From Marinobacter sp. ANT_B65 (GTDB taxonomy: Bacteria > Pseudomonadota > Gammaproteobacteria > Pseudomonadales > Oleiphilaceae), in the NCBI RefSeq assembly GCF_002407605.1, contig NZ_NXGV01000003.1:406890-470889 (forward strand): a DNA stretch of 64,000 nt, given 5' to 3'. The position numbers and the translations under genes were made by a program. The notes beneath the pieces are model-generated. The model searched no databases. It worked only from the letters and a program-made list of their open reading frames with translations, and was not told the DNA's origin. Each line of letters begins with the position of its first letter. The stretch's first letter is position 1. Positions 28,188 through 35,999 of this stretch are shown here, piece after piece.

Positions 28188-29123
28188 TCAACCACGTGGA
28201 TGATGAGCCTGATGCAACGACTGCAGGCGCTGACGCGCGACATGGGTGTATATCTGGGTTGTCGAAAGGTCGGAGTGCCCCAGCAGCATCTGAACAACCC
28301 GAAGATCCGCACCATGATTCAGCAAATGGGTTGCAAAGGCATGGCGGAGCGTGTGGGGGGAAAGGTGTTTGCGAATACCCGTACGTGTAGCGTAGTGCCG
28401 CACCCGGTACCAGAAGGTCTGTCGGGTCATGGCTGCCGGCCGGTTACCCGGAAACAACGCATCACACGCCCGCCCCTTGAGGAGTTCAGGGCGTCCCTCC
28501 TTCATATACCGAAGAAGCCAATCCACAGCTTCCTCGCCCAGCGGAACCAGACGCTCCTTATCACCTTTGCCAGTAACGCGTATAACACCCTGACGCAAAT
28601 TGACCTGATCAACCCGCAAGCCCGTCAGTTCAGATACCCGCAAACCACAGCCATACAGGATTTCCAGCATAGCCTTGTCCCTGAGCTCAATCGGCAAGCC
28701 GGGATCCGGCTCCGCCAGAAGAGATTCGACTTCATCTTCGGTCAGGGAGTCCGGCAACCGACGGGGTAAGCGTGGACTATCTATGCGCAAAGTAGGATCT
28801 TCAGCAATCAGCCGCTCCCGAAGAAGGAACCGGTAAAACCGGCGGACACCCGAAAGTCGACGAGCCGCCGTAGATGTCTTTATACCCTCAGCAAGGCCAC
28901 TGGCCATCCAGGCCAGCAGATCTGTCCTGCGCACGTCTGTCAGTAACGGCTGCCCTGGCTGATTCTCCAGCCAGCCAGCGAAACGTTGCAAGTCACTGCG
29001 ATATGCCTGGCGCGTTTTCTCACCCAGACCATCCTCCAGCCAGACAGCATCAACAAACCGGACAACTACCGCTTCATCTTGTGGCCTCACACCGCTGCCC
29101 TCCTGATACACCATACGCAACAT
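28188..29123 (-). CDS. xerD: Site-specific tyrosine recombinase XerD
   Basis: XerD acts with XerC at dif to resolve chromosome dimers. The 311-residue protein has an N-terminal SAM-like core-binding domain and a C-terminal catalytic domain. All catalytic residues are present: Arg162 (CGLRVSEL), Lys186 (TGKGDKERL), His257 and Arg260 (SPHTLRHAFATHLL), His283 (LLGHSDLSTTQIYTHV) and Tyr292. Chromosomal context next to dsbC and hom is the standard place for xerD, so it is not a phage or integron integrase. The first few residues are uncertain. Confidence 0.96.
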   Translation of the reverse strand: MLRMVYQEGSGVRPQDEAVVVRFVDAVWLEDGLGEKTRQAYRSDLQRFAGWLENQPGQPLLTDVRRTDLLAWMASGLAEGIKTSTAARRLSGVRRFYRFLLRERLIAEDPTLRIDSPRLPRRLPDSLTEDEVESLLAEPDPGLPIELRDKAMLEILYGCGLRVSELTGLRVDQVNLRQGVIRVTGKGDKERLVPLGEEAVDWLLRYMKEGRPELLKGRACDALFPGNRPAAMTRQTFWYRVRHYATRTGIRKHLSPHTLRHAFATHLLNHGADLRVVQMLLGHSDLSTTQIYTHVARQRLQSLHQAHHPRG

Positions 29124-29145
29124 TGCATTCTGGCCCTCCAGAAAT

Positions 29146-29174
29146 AAAAAAGGCAGCCCTTAGGCTGCCTTTTT
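29146..29174 (-). terminator. Rho-independent terminator after rplS
   Basis: AAAAAAGGCAGCC and GGCTGCCTTTTT form a perfect GC-rich stem with a four-base loop and T-runs on both sides. It lies 30 bp beyond the rplS stop and ends the rpsP-rimM-trmD-rplS operon just before xerD. Confidence 0.92.
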
Positions 29175-29203
29175 CACTGCGAGGTCGCTCAGCACACGGC
29201 TGA

Positions 29204-29560
29204 TCAGCCCAGCTTTTCTTTAATACGTGCTGCCTTACCAGAAAGGTCACGCAAGTAGTAAAGCTTGGCTTGACGCACGTCACCACGACGCTTCACAGCA
29301 ATGCTGTCGATCAGCTTGGAGAAGGTCTGGAAAGTACGCTCAACGCCCACACCGTAAGAAATTTTCCGTACGGTGAAAGAAGAGTTCATGCCACGGTTAC
29401 GCTTGCCGATAACAACGCCTTCGAACGCCTGCAGACGCTCACGGTTGCCTTCAGTTACACGAACCTGAATAACCACGGTATCACCCGGCGCAAACGCGGG
29501 GATTTCCTTGGCCATCTGTTCTGTTTCGAGTTGATTGATGATGTTGTTCTTGCCGCTCAT
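29204..29560 (-). CDS. rplS: Ribosomal protein L19
   Basis: L19 lies at the 30S-50S interface. I chose the ATG at 29558-29560, which has AGGAG eight bases upstream and gives 118 residues; the open frame extends 17 codons further with no family resemblance. The typical [32 protein letters not shown] core and SPL-type C-terminal region ([22 protein letters not shown]) are visible. It is the last gene of the operon, 25 bp after trmD. Confidence 0.98.
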   Translation of the reverse strand: MSGKNNIINQLETEQMAKEIPAFAPGDTVVIQVRVTEGNRERLQAFEGVVIGKRNRGMNSSFTVRKISYGVGVERTFQTFSKLIDSIAVKRRGDVRQAKLYYLRDLSGKAARIKEKLG

Positions 29561-29585
29561 CGTAATGCTCCTGATACCCAATCTT

Positions 29586-30344
29586 TTAATGCCCTGATGA
29601 TTCAGAGGCACACGGTTCGTTTAAAATCTCTCCCAGCAGCTTACGCTCTTCATCCGTAAGCACCCGCTTTTCCAGCAGGTCGGGGCGTCGCTCCCGGGTT
29701 CGCCTCAGCGACTGTTTAAGCCGCCAACGCCGGATCTGATCATGGTGACCGCCCAACAAAATATCCGGCACCGCCTGACCTTCGTATACTTCGGGCCGGG
29801 TGTAGTGCGGACAATCCAGCAAGCCGTCAGCAAAAGAATCCTGTTCTGCCGACTGCGCATGCCCCAACGCTCCGGGGATAAGGCGCGTAACCGAATCAAT
29901 GACAGCCATAGCCGCCAGTTCACCACCGGAGAGCACAAAGTCTCCCAGTGATATTTCCCGGTCGACCTCTGTAGCTATCAGGCGCTCATCAACACCCTCA
30001 TAGCGTCCTGCTACCAGAATCAAACGCTCTTCTGCAGCAAGTGACTCAACAACAGCCTGATTCAGAGTTTCACCCTGAGGCGAAAGATATACCACGCAAG
30101 CTTTTCCGGGCGCAGCTTCTCTCGCTGCATGAATGGCATCCCTGAGCGGCTGAATCTTCATCAGCATTCCGGGGCCACCACCGTAGGGCCGGTCATCGAC
30201 GGTACGATGACGATCATGGGTAAACTCGCGAGGGTTCCAACTGCGAAAGGTCAAAAGACCATCACGCACAGCCCTGCTCGTTATCCCGTAATCCGTTACC
30301 GCCTGAAACATCTCCGGGAACAGACTGACTGCGCCAATCCACAC
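29586..30344 (-). CDS. trmD: tRNA (guanine-N1)-methyltransferase TrmD
   Basis: TrmD methylates G37 of tRNAs with a G at position 36 and prevents frameshifting. The 252-residue SPOUT enzyme shows the knot region [14 protein letters not shown] and [27 protein letters not shown]. The early segment [17 protein letters not shown] binds substrate. It starts three bases after the rimM stop. Confidence 0.98.
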   Translation of the reverse strand: MWIGAVSLFPEMFQAVTDYGITSRAVRDGLLTFRSWNPREFTHDRHRTVDDRPYGGGPGMLMKIQPLRDAIHAAREAAPGKACVVYLSPQGETLNQAVVESLAAEERLILVAGRYEGVDERLIATEVDREISLGDFVLSGGELAAMAVIDSVTRLIPGALGHAQSAEQDSFADGLLDCPHYTRPEVYEGQAVPDILLGGHHDQIRRWRLKQSLRRTRERRPDLLEKRVLTDEERKLLGEILNEPCASESSGH

Positions 30345-30347
30345 CCG

Positions 30348-30875
30348 TCAGAACTCCGGATCCCAGTCGACAATCAGCTTATGCTCCGCCAGATTAACCT
30401 CCCGGACAACCTGGTCAGGGAGATAAGGAATCAGACGCTCGCGCTGATCAATGGAGCCTGTCGTCGCATGCACCACCAGAACATCATTGGAGCCGGTTTC
30501 AATCAGGTGATCCACTCGACCAAAGCACTCACCTTCAACCGTGAAGACATCAAGCCCCTGCAACTGACGCCAGTAATATTCCCCTTCGGGGAGCACCGGC
30601 AACTCAGCAGTCGGAACCCTGACTTCAGCCCCACAATAAGTGCGGGCCAACTCACGATCACTAATACCTTTAAGCCTGACAACGATCGCCTGCCCCTGGC
30701 GACGACCTTCCTCAAGCTTCGCTGGAATACGCTTACCGTCCAGATCGAGAATCCAGTCGGTATAGTTAAGTATTCCTTCTTTGGGGTCGGTGAACGAAAA
30801 AACCTTAAGCCACCCTTTAACCCCAAATACCGAGGTAATCCGACCGATCACAGTTTCCTGCGAATTCTGCGTCAT
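30348..30875 (-). CDS. rimM: Ribosome maturation factor RimM
   Basis: RimM binds ribosomal protein S19 and aids 16S 3' domain maturation. I chose the ATG at 30875, giving 175 residues beginning MTQNSQETVIGRITSVFGVKGWLKV; the frame extends upstream into the rpsP coding region without homology. The PRC-barrel part includes GEYYWRQLQGLDVFTVEG and LIPYLPDQVVREVNLAEHKLIVDW. It lies between rpsP and trmD in the standard operon. Confidence 0.96.
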   Translation of the reverse strand: MTQNSQETVIGRITSVFGVKGWLKVFSFTDPKEGILNYTDWILDLDGKRIPAKLEEGRRQGQAIVVRLKGISDRELARTYCGAEVRVPTAELPVLPEGEYYWRQLQGLDVFTVEGECFGRVDHLIETGSNDVLVVHATTGSIDQRERLIPYLPDQVVREVNLAEHKLIVDWDPEF

Positions 30876-30900
30876 ACAACAACCCCGGTGGTCAGCAAAC

Positions 30901-31140
30901 TTACACTGCAGCCTTGAGCAATTGCGCAACGCGATCGCTGGTTTGTGCACCCTGGCCGATCCAGAAATTCACACGATCGCGATCAACGCGAAGGCGCTCT
31001 TCCTGACCGCGGGCGATCGGGTTGAAAAAACCGACGCGCTCAATGAAGGCGCCGTCACGTGCTCTGCGACTGTCAGTTACTGTCAAGTGATAGAACGGGC
31101 GCTTCTTGGAACCGCCACGAGCCAAACGGATTGTTACCAT
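30901..31140 (-). CDS. rpsP: Ribosomal protein S16
   Basis: S16 is an early-binding small-subunit protein. The 79-residue sequence [20 protein letters not shown] plus [19 protein letters not shown] and INFWIG-type region is diagnostic. It is the first gene of rpsP-rimM-trmD-rplS and has a promoter at 31235-31263. Confidence 0.98.
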   Translation of the reverse strand: MVTIRLARGGSKKRPFYHLTVTDSRRARDGAFIERVGFFNPIARGQEERLRVDRDRVNFWIGQGAQTSDRVAQLLKAAV

Positions 31141-31234
31141 TTAACCAATATCCTGTTCTGTTATACGAACTTTGTACGTTTCACGCTTGCCACAATGGTG
31201 GCTGACGCGGAGACCCATACTCGAAAGGGGCGCT

Positions 31235-31263
31235 ATTCTATGCTAAAAATGCGCCAATGAAAA
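31235..31263 (-). promoter_or_regulatory. Predicted rpsP operon promoter
   Basis: TTTTCA and TAGAAT are separated by 17 bases on the minus strand, about 95 bp before the rpsP start. The leader is long enough for control elements. Just upstream, GGAAAC and GTTTCC form a six-base hairpin that may weakly end ffh transcription. Confidence 0.5.
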
Positions 31264-31304
31264 CAGGGAAACGTACTGTTTCCAGGTTTTCGGCATAAGG
31301 CATT

Positions 31305-32693
31305 TTACATACGCCCAAATGGAGGCATTCCACCGCCGCCACCGCCTGGCGGCATCATACCACCCAAGCCGCGCATCATATTCGCCATTCCGCCTTTTTT
31401 GCTGAATTTCTTCATCATCTTCTGCATTTGCTTATGCTGCTTAAGCAGACGGTTCACATCCTGTATCTGAGTCCCTGAACCGGCAGCAATGCGGCGCTTG
31501 CGGGAATTATTGATAACATCCGGATAACGGCGCTCTTTTGAGGTCATCGAACAAATGATAGCTTCCAACTGCCCCATCGACTTGTCATTAACCTGCTGCT
31601 GCGCCACCTGGGCCATCTGCCCCATCCCTGGCAGCTTGTCCATCAGACCGCCAATCCCCCCCATGTTCTTCATTTGCTGAAGCTGATCACGGAAGTCCTC
31701 AAGATCAAAGCTCTTGCCCTTTTTGATTTTCCTGGTGAGCTTCTCGGCCTTTTTCTGATCCAGCTTGCGCTCCGCCTCCTCAATGAGAGACAGCACATCT
31801 CCCATACCGAGAATACGGGATGCAACCCGATCCGGGTGAAACGGCTCAAGAGCATCGGTTTTTTCGCCAACCCCGAGGAACTTGATGGGCTTACCCGTAA
31901 TATGCCGCACAGAAAGCGCCGCACCACCACGGGCGTCACCATCTGTTTTTGTCAGCACCACACCTGTCAGAGGCAAGGCATCGTTAAATGCCTTGGCGGT
32001 ATTCGCCGCATCCTGCCCCGTCATGGCATCCACAACGAAGAGGGTCTCAACCGGGTTAACCGCCTTATGCAGCCGACCGATCTCACCCATCATCTGCTCA
32101 TCAACGTGCAAGCGGCCCGCGGTATCGAGAATCACAACATCAATATGTTTCTTGCGGGCAGCCGCTACCGCACCTTCAGCGATGGCAACCGGGTCCTGAT
32201 CAGCAGTACTGGGAAAAAACTCAACGCCAACTTCTGCCGCCAGAGTCTCCAGCTGCTTGATCGCTGCCGGCCGGTATATATCGGCACTGACCACCAGAAC
32301 AGTCTTTTTCTGCCGTTCTTTCAGAAAACGCGACAGCTTTGCGACCGTAGTCGTTTTACCTGCACCCTGAAGACCCGCCATCATAATAACGGCAGGTGGC
32401 TGAACAGCGAGATTGAGGGTTTCATTCCCCTCCCCCATCACCCGTTCCAGCTCCTGCTGAACAACCTTTACAAACACCTGGCCGGGGGTAAGGCTGCGCT
32501 GGACTTCCTGGCCGATAGCCCGCTGACGGACACCTTCAACAAAGTCTTTTACCACCGGTAGGGCAACGTCTGCCTCCAGTAGCGCCATACGCACTTCACG
32601 GAGAGTGTCCTTGATATTGTCATCGGTTAGCCGCGCCTGACCGGAAATCTTGCGCAGGCTACCGGAAAGTCGGTCTTGGAGGTTTTCAAACAT
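31305..32693 (-). CDS. ffh: Signal recognition particle protein Ffh
   Basis: Ffh with 4.5S RNA targets nascent membrane proteins to FtsY. I chose the ATG at 32693 (MFENLQDRLSGSLRKISGQ), which is preceded by GGAAGAG and gives 462 residues. The NG domain has the P-loop GLQGAGKTTTVAKLS, DTAGRLHVDEQ and TKTDGDARGG. The C-terminal M domain is methionine-rich, with the RNA-binding SGSGT-type helix region and a Gly/Pro/Met-rich tail. It runs in the same direction as rpsP, 164 bp upstream. Confidence 0.98.
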   Translation of the reverse strand: MFENLQDRLSGSLRKISGQARLTDDNIKDTLREVRMALLEADVALPVVKDFVEGVRQRAIGQEVQRSLTPGQVFVKVVQQELERVMGEGNETLNLAVQPPAVIMMAGLQGAGKTTTVAKLSRFLKERQKKTVLVVSADIYRPAAIKQLETLAAEVGVEFFPSTADQDPVAIAEGAVAAARKKHIDVVILDTAGRLHVDEQMMGEIGRLHKAVNPVETLFVVDAMTGQDAANTAKAFNDALPLTGVVLTKTDGDARGGAALSVRHITGKPIKFLGVGEKTDALEPFHPDRVASRILGMGDVLSLIEEAERKLDQKKAEKLTRKIKKGKSFDLEDFRDQLQQMKNMGGIGGLMDKLPGMGQMAQVAQQQVNDKSMGQLEAIICSMTSKERRYPDVINNSRKRRIAAGSGTQIQDVNRLLKQHKQMQKMMKKFSKKGGMANMMRGLGGMMPPGGGGGGMPPFGRM

Positions 32694-32874
32694 GTTGCTC
32701 TTCCGTACCCCGGATAAATTGAGTGCACAAATCATAGAGCCGACTCTGGCTCCTTGATTCCTGTTGCATAATCGCGACATTATAACCAGACTATCGTCGT
32801 GAAACGACCAGCCCGGTCAAATCGGCAGCCATGCCTGCCGATCCCCACCCAGCTAAGTGGTTAATAAGGAAGTC

Positions 32875-33681
32875 ATGGGAACGCTGATTCTCGCGGTCAC
32901 CTCTCTTTTTCTGTACAGCGTCGGCACCGCTCTACAAGCACTCCACTTTCGTGGACGAGTGCACAGTAACATTGCGATCACCACCCTTATCGGCATGCTG
33001 GCGCTTACTGCGCACGGACTGCTGATCACCCAAACCATTCAACACGATGGTGGTATTGATTTCAGTCTGTTCAAAAGCACAGTCCTGATTTCCTGGCTGA
33101 TCGTTTTCCTACTACTGGGCCTGAACCTCAAAAAACCGGTTCAAAGCCTTTTTCTGGGCGCCTACCCATTGGCGGCGTTCACCATAATCATGGCACTGAT
33201 TGCCCATACACCATCACGTCTGGTATCTGGCGAAAGCTACGGCTTACTTTCTCATATCGCGCTCTCGGTTACAGCCTACAGCCTGTTTTCGCTTGCCGCC
33301 ATACAAGCAACCCTGCTTTATTTGCAAAACCGTCAGCTAAAGCAAAACTACAACAGCCCTCTTGTGCGCAACCTACCGCCACTACAGACAATGGAATCCC
33401 TGCTTTTCGAAATGGTATGGGCTGGCGTTGTCATGCTGATTCTGGCCATTGTGACGGGCGCCATTTTCATAGAAAACCTGTTTGCACAGAACCTCGCCCA
33501 CAAAACCCTGTTCTCCCTGCTCTCACTGCTGGTTTTCGTCGGCCTGCTCGTCGGGCGCTATACAAAAGGCTGGCGCGGCATCACTGCAAGCCGCTGGACG
33601 CTGGCCGGCTGCGCTCTTCTTATGGTGGCATTTTACGGCAGCAAGTTCGCTCTTGAGCTGGTATTCCGGAAAGGCGGCTGA
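32875..33681 (+). CDS. CcsA/YpjD-like integral membrane protein
   Basis: This protein of about 268 residues has eight or so hydrophobic segments and belongs to the cytochrome c assembly (CcsA/CcmC-like) family, in the branch usually annotated as inner-membrane protein YpjD. I chose the ATG at 32875, with AAGGA four bases upstream; a GTG at 32857 is in frame. It is divergent from ffh and followed by a CorC-type gene, an order shared with Pseudomonas. No haem-binding WWD motif is visible, so a haem-export role should not be assumed. Confidence 0.85.
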   Translation: MGTLILAVTSLFLYSVGTALQALHFRGRVHSNIAITTLIGMLALTAHGLLITQTIQHDGGIDFSLFKSTVLISWLIVFLLLGLNLKKPVQSLFLGAYPLAAFTIIMALIAHTPSRLVSGESYGLLSHIALSVTAYSLFSLAAIQATLLYLQNRQLKQNYNSPLVRNLPPLQTMESLLFEMVWAGVVMLILAIVTGAIFIENLFAQNLAHKTLFSLLSLLVFVGLLVGRYTKGWRGITASRWTLAGCALLMVAFYGSKFALELVFRKGG

Positions 33682-33699
33682 CCCGCCGCCTATAACCTC

Positions 33700-33729
33700 T
33701 TGACACCGGATACAATCACAACCTATTTT
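33700..33729 (+). promoter_or_regulatory. Predicted promoter of the CorC/HlyC-family gene
   Basis: A consensus TTGACA (33700-33705) is followed after 18 bases by TATTTT (33724-33729), 34 bp before the start codon. Confidence 0.5.
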
Positions 33730-33763
33730 CGCTACTTGTCAGCAACATAAGGACACTTCTGGT

Positions 33764-35047
33764 TTGGACGGTACATCGCTTACAGCGCTGTCGATTATTC
33801 TCGTCGGGCTGATTATGCTTTCGGCATTTTTCTCCAGCTCTGAAACCGGAATGATGTCACTCAACCGGTATCGCCTCAAACACATGGCGAAAACCGGCCA
33901 CAAAGGCGCCAAACGAGCCCAGGGGCTGCTGCAGCGCACCGATCAGCTGATCGGCATCATTCTCATCGGCAATAACTTCGTCAACATCCTGGCATCCTCT
34001 ATCGCCACGGTTATTGCGATCCGTATATGGGGTGATGCCGGCATTGCCGTTGCAACACTTCTGCTGACGATCGTCATCCTGATTTTTGCCGAAGTCACAC
34101 CCAAGACTCTGGCAGCCCTCTTCCCGGAAAAAATCGCATTCCCTGCCAGCTACATTCTCGGGCCTCTGCTAAAGATCCTTTACCCCATTGTCTGGGCTGT
34201 AAACCTGTTTACCGGGGCCATCCTCAAGATTCTGAGAATCTCGCCAAACGATGCAGCCAATGAGCACCTCAGCCGCGAAGAACTCAGGACCCTGGTAAAC
34301 GAAGCCGGCGCCCTGATCCCGACAAAGCACAAAGATATGCTCGTCAGCATCCTGGATCTGGAAAAAGTAACAGTAAACGACATCATGGTGCCGCGAAACG
34401 AAGTCTCAGGCATAGATCTGGACGATGACACTGATACTATTTTGCGCCAACTGAGAAACAGCCAGCATACACGCCTTCCTGTATTCAAAGGCGACATCAA
34501 CAATATTCAGGGAATTCTCCACCTGCGCAGCGCAACCAAGCTGTTGCAACACGAGGAAATCAACAAAAGCATGATTCTACAGCTTTGCCAGGAACCTTAT
34601 TTTGTTCCAGAAAGCACTCCTCTGAACACCCAGCTTATCAACTTCCAGAAAGGCAAACGCCGCTTCGGGATTGTAGTAGACGAATATGGCGACGTGCTGG
34701 GACTCGCCACCCTGGAGGATATTCTTGAGGAAATTGTCGGAGAGTTTACAACGGATTATGCCGCCACCAGCCCAGACATCATTCCACAGGACGACAACAC
34801 CTTTATTATCGACGGTACAACCTCCGTTCGCACCATCAACAAAACCCTGGGCTGGAAACTGCCTACAGACGGGCCGAAAACACTAAACGGACTGATCACC
34901 GAAACCCTTGAAAACATCCCCGACACCAACGTTTGCCTGAAGGTGGACGGTCACAGGGTCGAGGTTCTCCAGATCAAGGACAACGTGGTAAAAGCAGCGA
35001 TTGTGCACCCGAAAAAGCGGAAAAAACGAACTCTTACCATCTCCTGA
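33764..35047 (+). CDS. CNNM/CorC-family transporter with CBS pair
   Basis: This 427-residue membrane protein begins with a CNNM/DUF21 domain (about residues 5-190, three to four hydrophobic helices, with FFSSSETGMMSLNRYRL). Two CBS domains follow (about 200-330, including VNDIMVPRNEVSGIDLDDD and KRRFGIVVDEYGDVLGLATLEDILEEIVGEF). The C-terminal CorC/HlyC domain is at about 340-420. Such proteins are proposed to export Mg2+ or Co2+ or to resist divalent cations. The older name haemolysin is misleading. The start is a TTG with AAGGA about ten bases upstream. Confidence 0.92.
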   Translation: MDGTSLTALSIILVGLIMLSAFFSSSETGMMSLNRYRLKHMAKTGHKGAKRAQGLLQRTDQLIGIILIGNNFVNILASSIATVIAIRIWGDAGIAVATLLLTIVILIFAEVTPKTLAALFPEKIAFPASYILGPLLKILYPIVWAVNLFTGAILKILRISPNDAANEHLSREELRTLVNEAGALIPTKHKDMLVSILDLEKVTVNDIMVPRNEVSGIDLDDDTDTILRQLRNSQHTRLPVFKGDINNIQGILHLRSATKLLQHEEINKSMILQLCQEPYFVPESTPLNTQLINFQKGKRRFGIVVDEYGDVLGLATLEDILEEIVGEFTTDYAATSPDIIPQDDNTFIIDGTTSVRTINKTLGWKLPTDGPKTLNGLITETLENIPDTNVCLKVDGHRVEVLQIKDNVVKAAIVHPKKRKKRTLTIS

Positions 35048-35127
35048 CCCTCCCGTTCCATGTTTTTTGATAGACGCTACGGTTATAGCGGAACCCCCTC
35101 TTGGAAGATCAAAATTTAACCAGCTCC

Positions 35128-35141
35128 TTGACGCATATCAA
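35128..35141 (+). promoter_or_regulatory. FNR/ANR-type box upstream of the Yip1-family gene
   Basis: TTGAC-GCAT-ATCAA matches the FNR/ANR consensus TTGAT-N4-ATCAA at nine of ten positions. Its centre is about 64 bp before the start codon. A TAGAGT at 35161-35166 could be the -10, which would put the box near -38, close to the -41.5 of activated promoters. Confidence 0.55.
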
Positions 35142-35198
35142 TCTACCACCAACACTTGAGTAGAGTGCGAAACAATAATAATCGCAAGGAGTTTACCC

Positions 35199-35801
35199 AT
35201 GAGCCTGACACATACCTTTGGCCTTCTGACCCATCCCGATCAACAATGGGAGGCCATCCGGAAAGAATCCGAATCGGTTACCCGTCTTTACACAGGACAC
35301 GTATTACTTCTCGCCCTGATTCCCGCCCTGGCCGGATTCATTGGAACCAGCCAGGTGGGCTGGCAAATTGGTGACGGCCAGGTCACACGCCTTTCCGTAA
35401 GCAGCGCACTAAGCCTGTCGGTATTGTTTTACGGAGCCATGCTTGCTGGCATATTCATTCTGGGCAAGTTCATTGATTTCTTTGCGGCTACCTATGATGC
35501 AGTCGAACGAACTCCGCGGGGCGTTACGATGGCAGCCTACACTGCCACCCCTATTTTCCTGATCGGAGTTATCGCGGTTTACCCCAATATCTGGGTGAAC
35601 ATGCTCGCAGGGCTGGTCGCCATTGCTTACGCGGTGTACCTGCTTTATGAGGGCTTACCCATTCTGATGAAAATCCCCGAAGAGCGCGGGTTCATGTTTG
35701 CTACAGCAGTGCTAACCGTCGGGCTGGTCATGTTTGTCGCCCTTCTTGCCATGAGCGTGGTGATCTGGAGCATGGGGGTCGGCCCCATTTATGTATCATG
35801 A
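35199..35801 (+). CDS. Yip1-family inner-membrane protein
   Basis: This 200-residue protein has five hydrophobic segments and the layout of the bacterial Yip1 domain family (SLTHTFGLLTHPDQQWEAIR at the start, followed by membrane helices). No biochemical function is known for the bacterial members. AAGGAG ends nine bases before the ATG. It stands alone between a possible FNR/ANR-controlled promoter and a strong terminator. Confidence 0.85.
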   Translation: MSLTHTFGLLTHPDQQWEAIRKESESVTRLYTGHVLLLALIPALAGFIGTSQVGWQIGDGQVTRLSVSSALSLSVLFYGAMLAGIFILGKFIDFFAATYDAVERTPRGVTMAAYTATPIFLIGVIAVYPNIWVNMLAGLVAIAYAVYLLYEGLPILMKIPEERGFMFATAVLTVGLVMFVALLAMSVVIWSMGVGPIYVS

Positions 35802-35835
35802 AGCCCCGTCCCAGGCATTCATGTTAGCGAACCAG

Positions 35836-35869
35836 CAAAGGGTGCTCTGAGAGAGCACCCTTTGTTTTT
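35836..35869 (+). terminator. Rho-independent terminator after the Yip1-family gene
   Basis: CAAAGGGTGCTCT and AGAGCACCCTTTG form a perfect 13-bp stem with a three-base loop, followed by a GTTTTTC tail. Confidence 0.92.
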
Positions 35870-35933
35870 CGGGTTAACATCTACCTTAGTTTTATTTCAT
35901 GTTAACCCAGTCAAAAATGCGGTAAATTTAACG

Positions 35934-35939
35934 TATAAT
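35934..35939 (+). promoter_or_regulatory. Perfect -10 element before the DUF1631 gene
   Basis: TATAAT lies 60 bp before the start codon in an AT-rich stretch. The best -35 at 17 bases is TCAAAA, only three of six matches, so an activator or UP element may be involved. Confidence 0.45.
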
Positions 35940-35999
35940 CAAAAACAGACATTTTAGCTCGGTCATGTACCCCGGTTGAGCCGTAAACAGGAGTCGGCC

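Noticed and set aside
28188..29123. Tyrosine recombinase as evidence of a mobile element
   Set aside because: Its motifs, length and place beside dsbC and hom are those of chromosomal xerD; no attachment repeats or cargo are seen.
31674..32561. 295-codon open frame antisense to ffh
   Set aside because: ffh is certain on the minus strand, and the opposite frame shows no domain.
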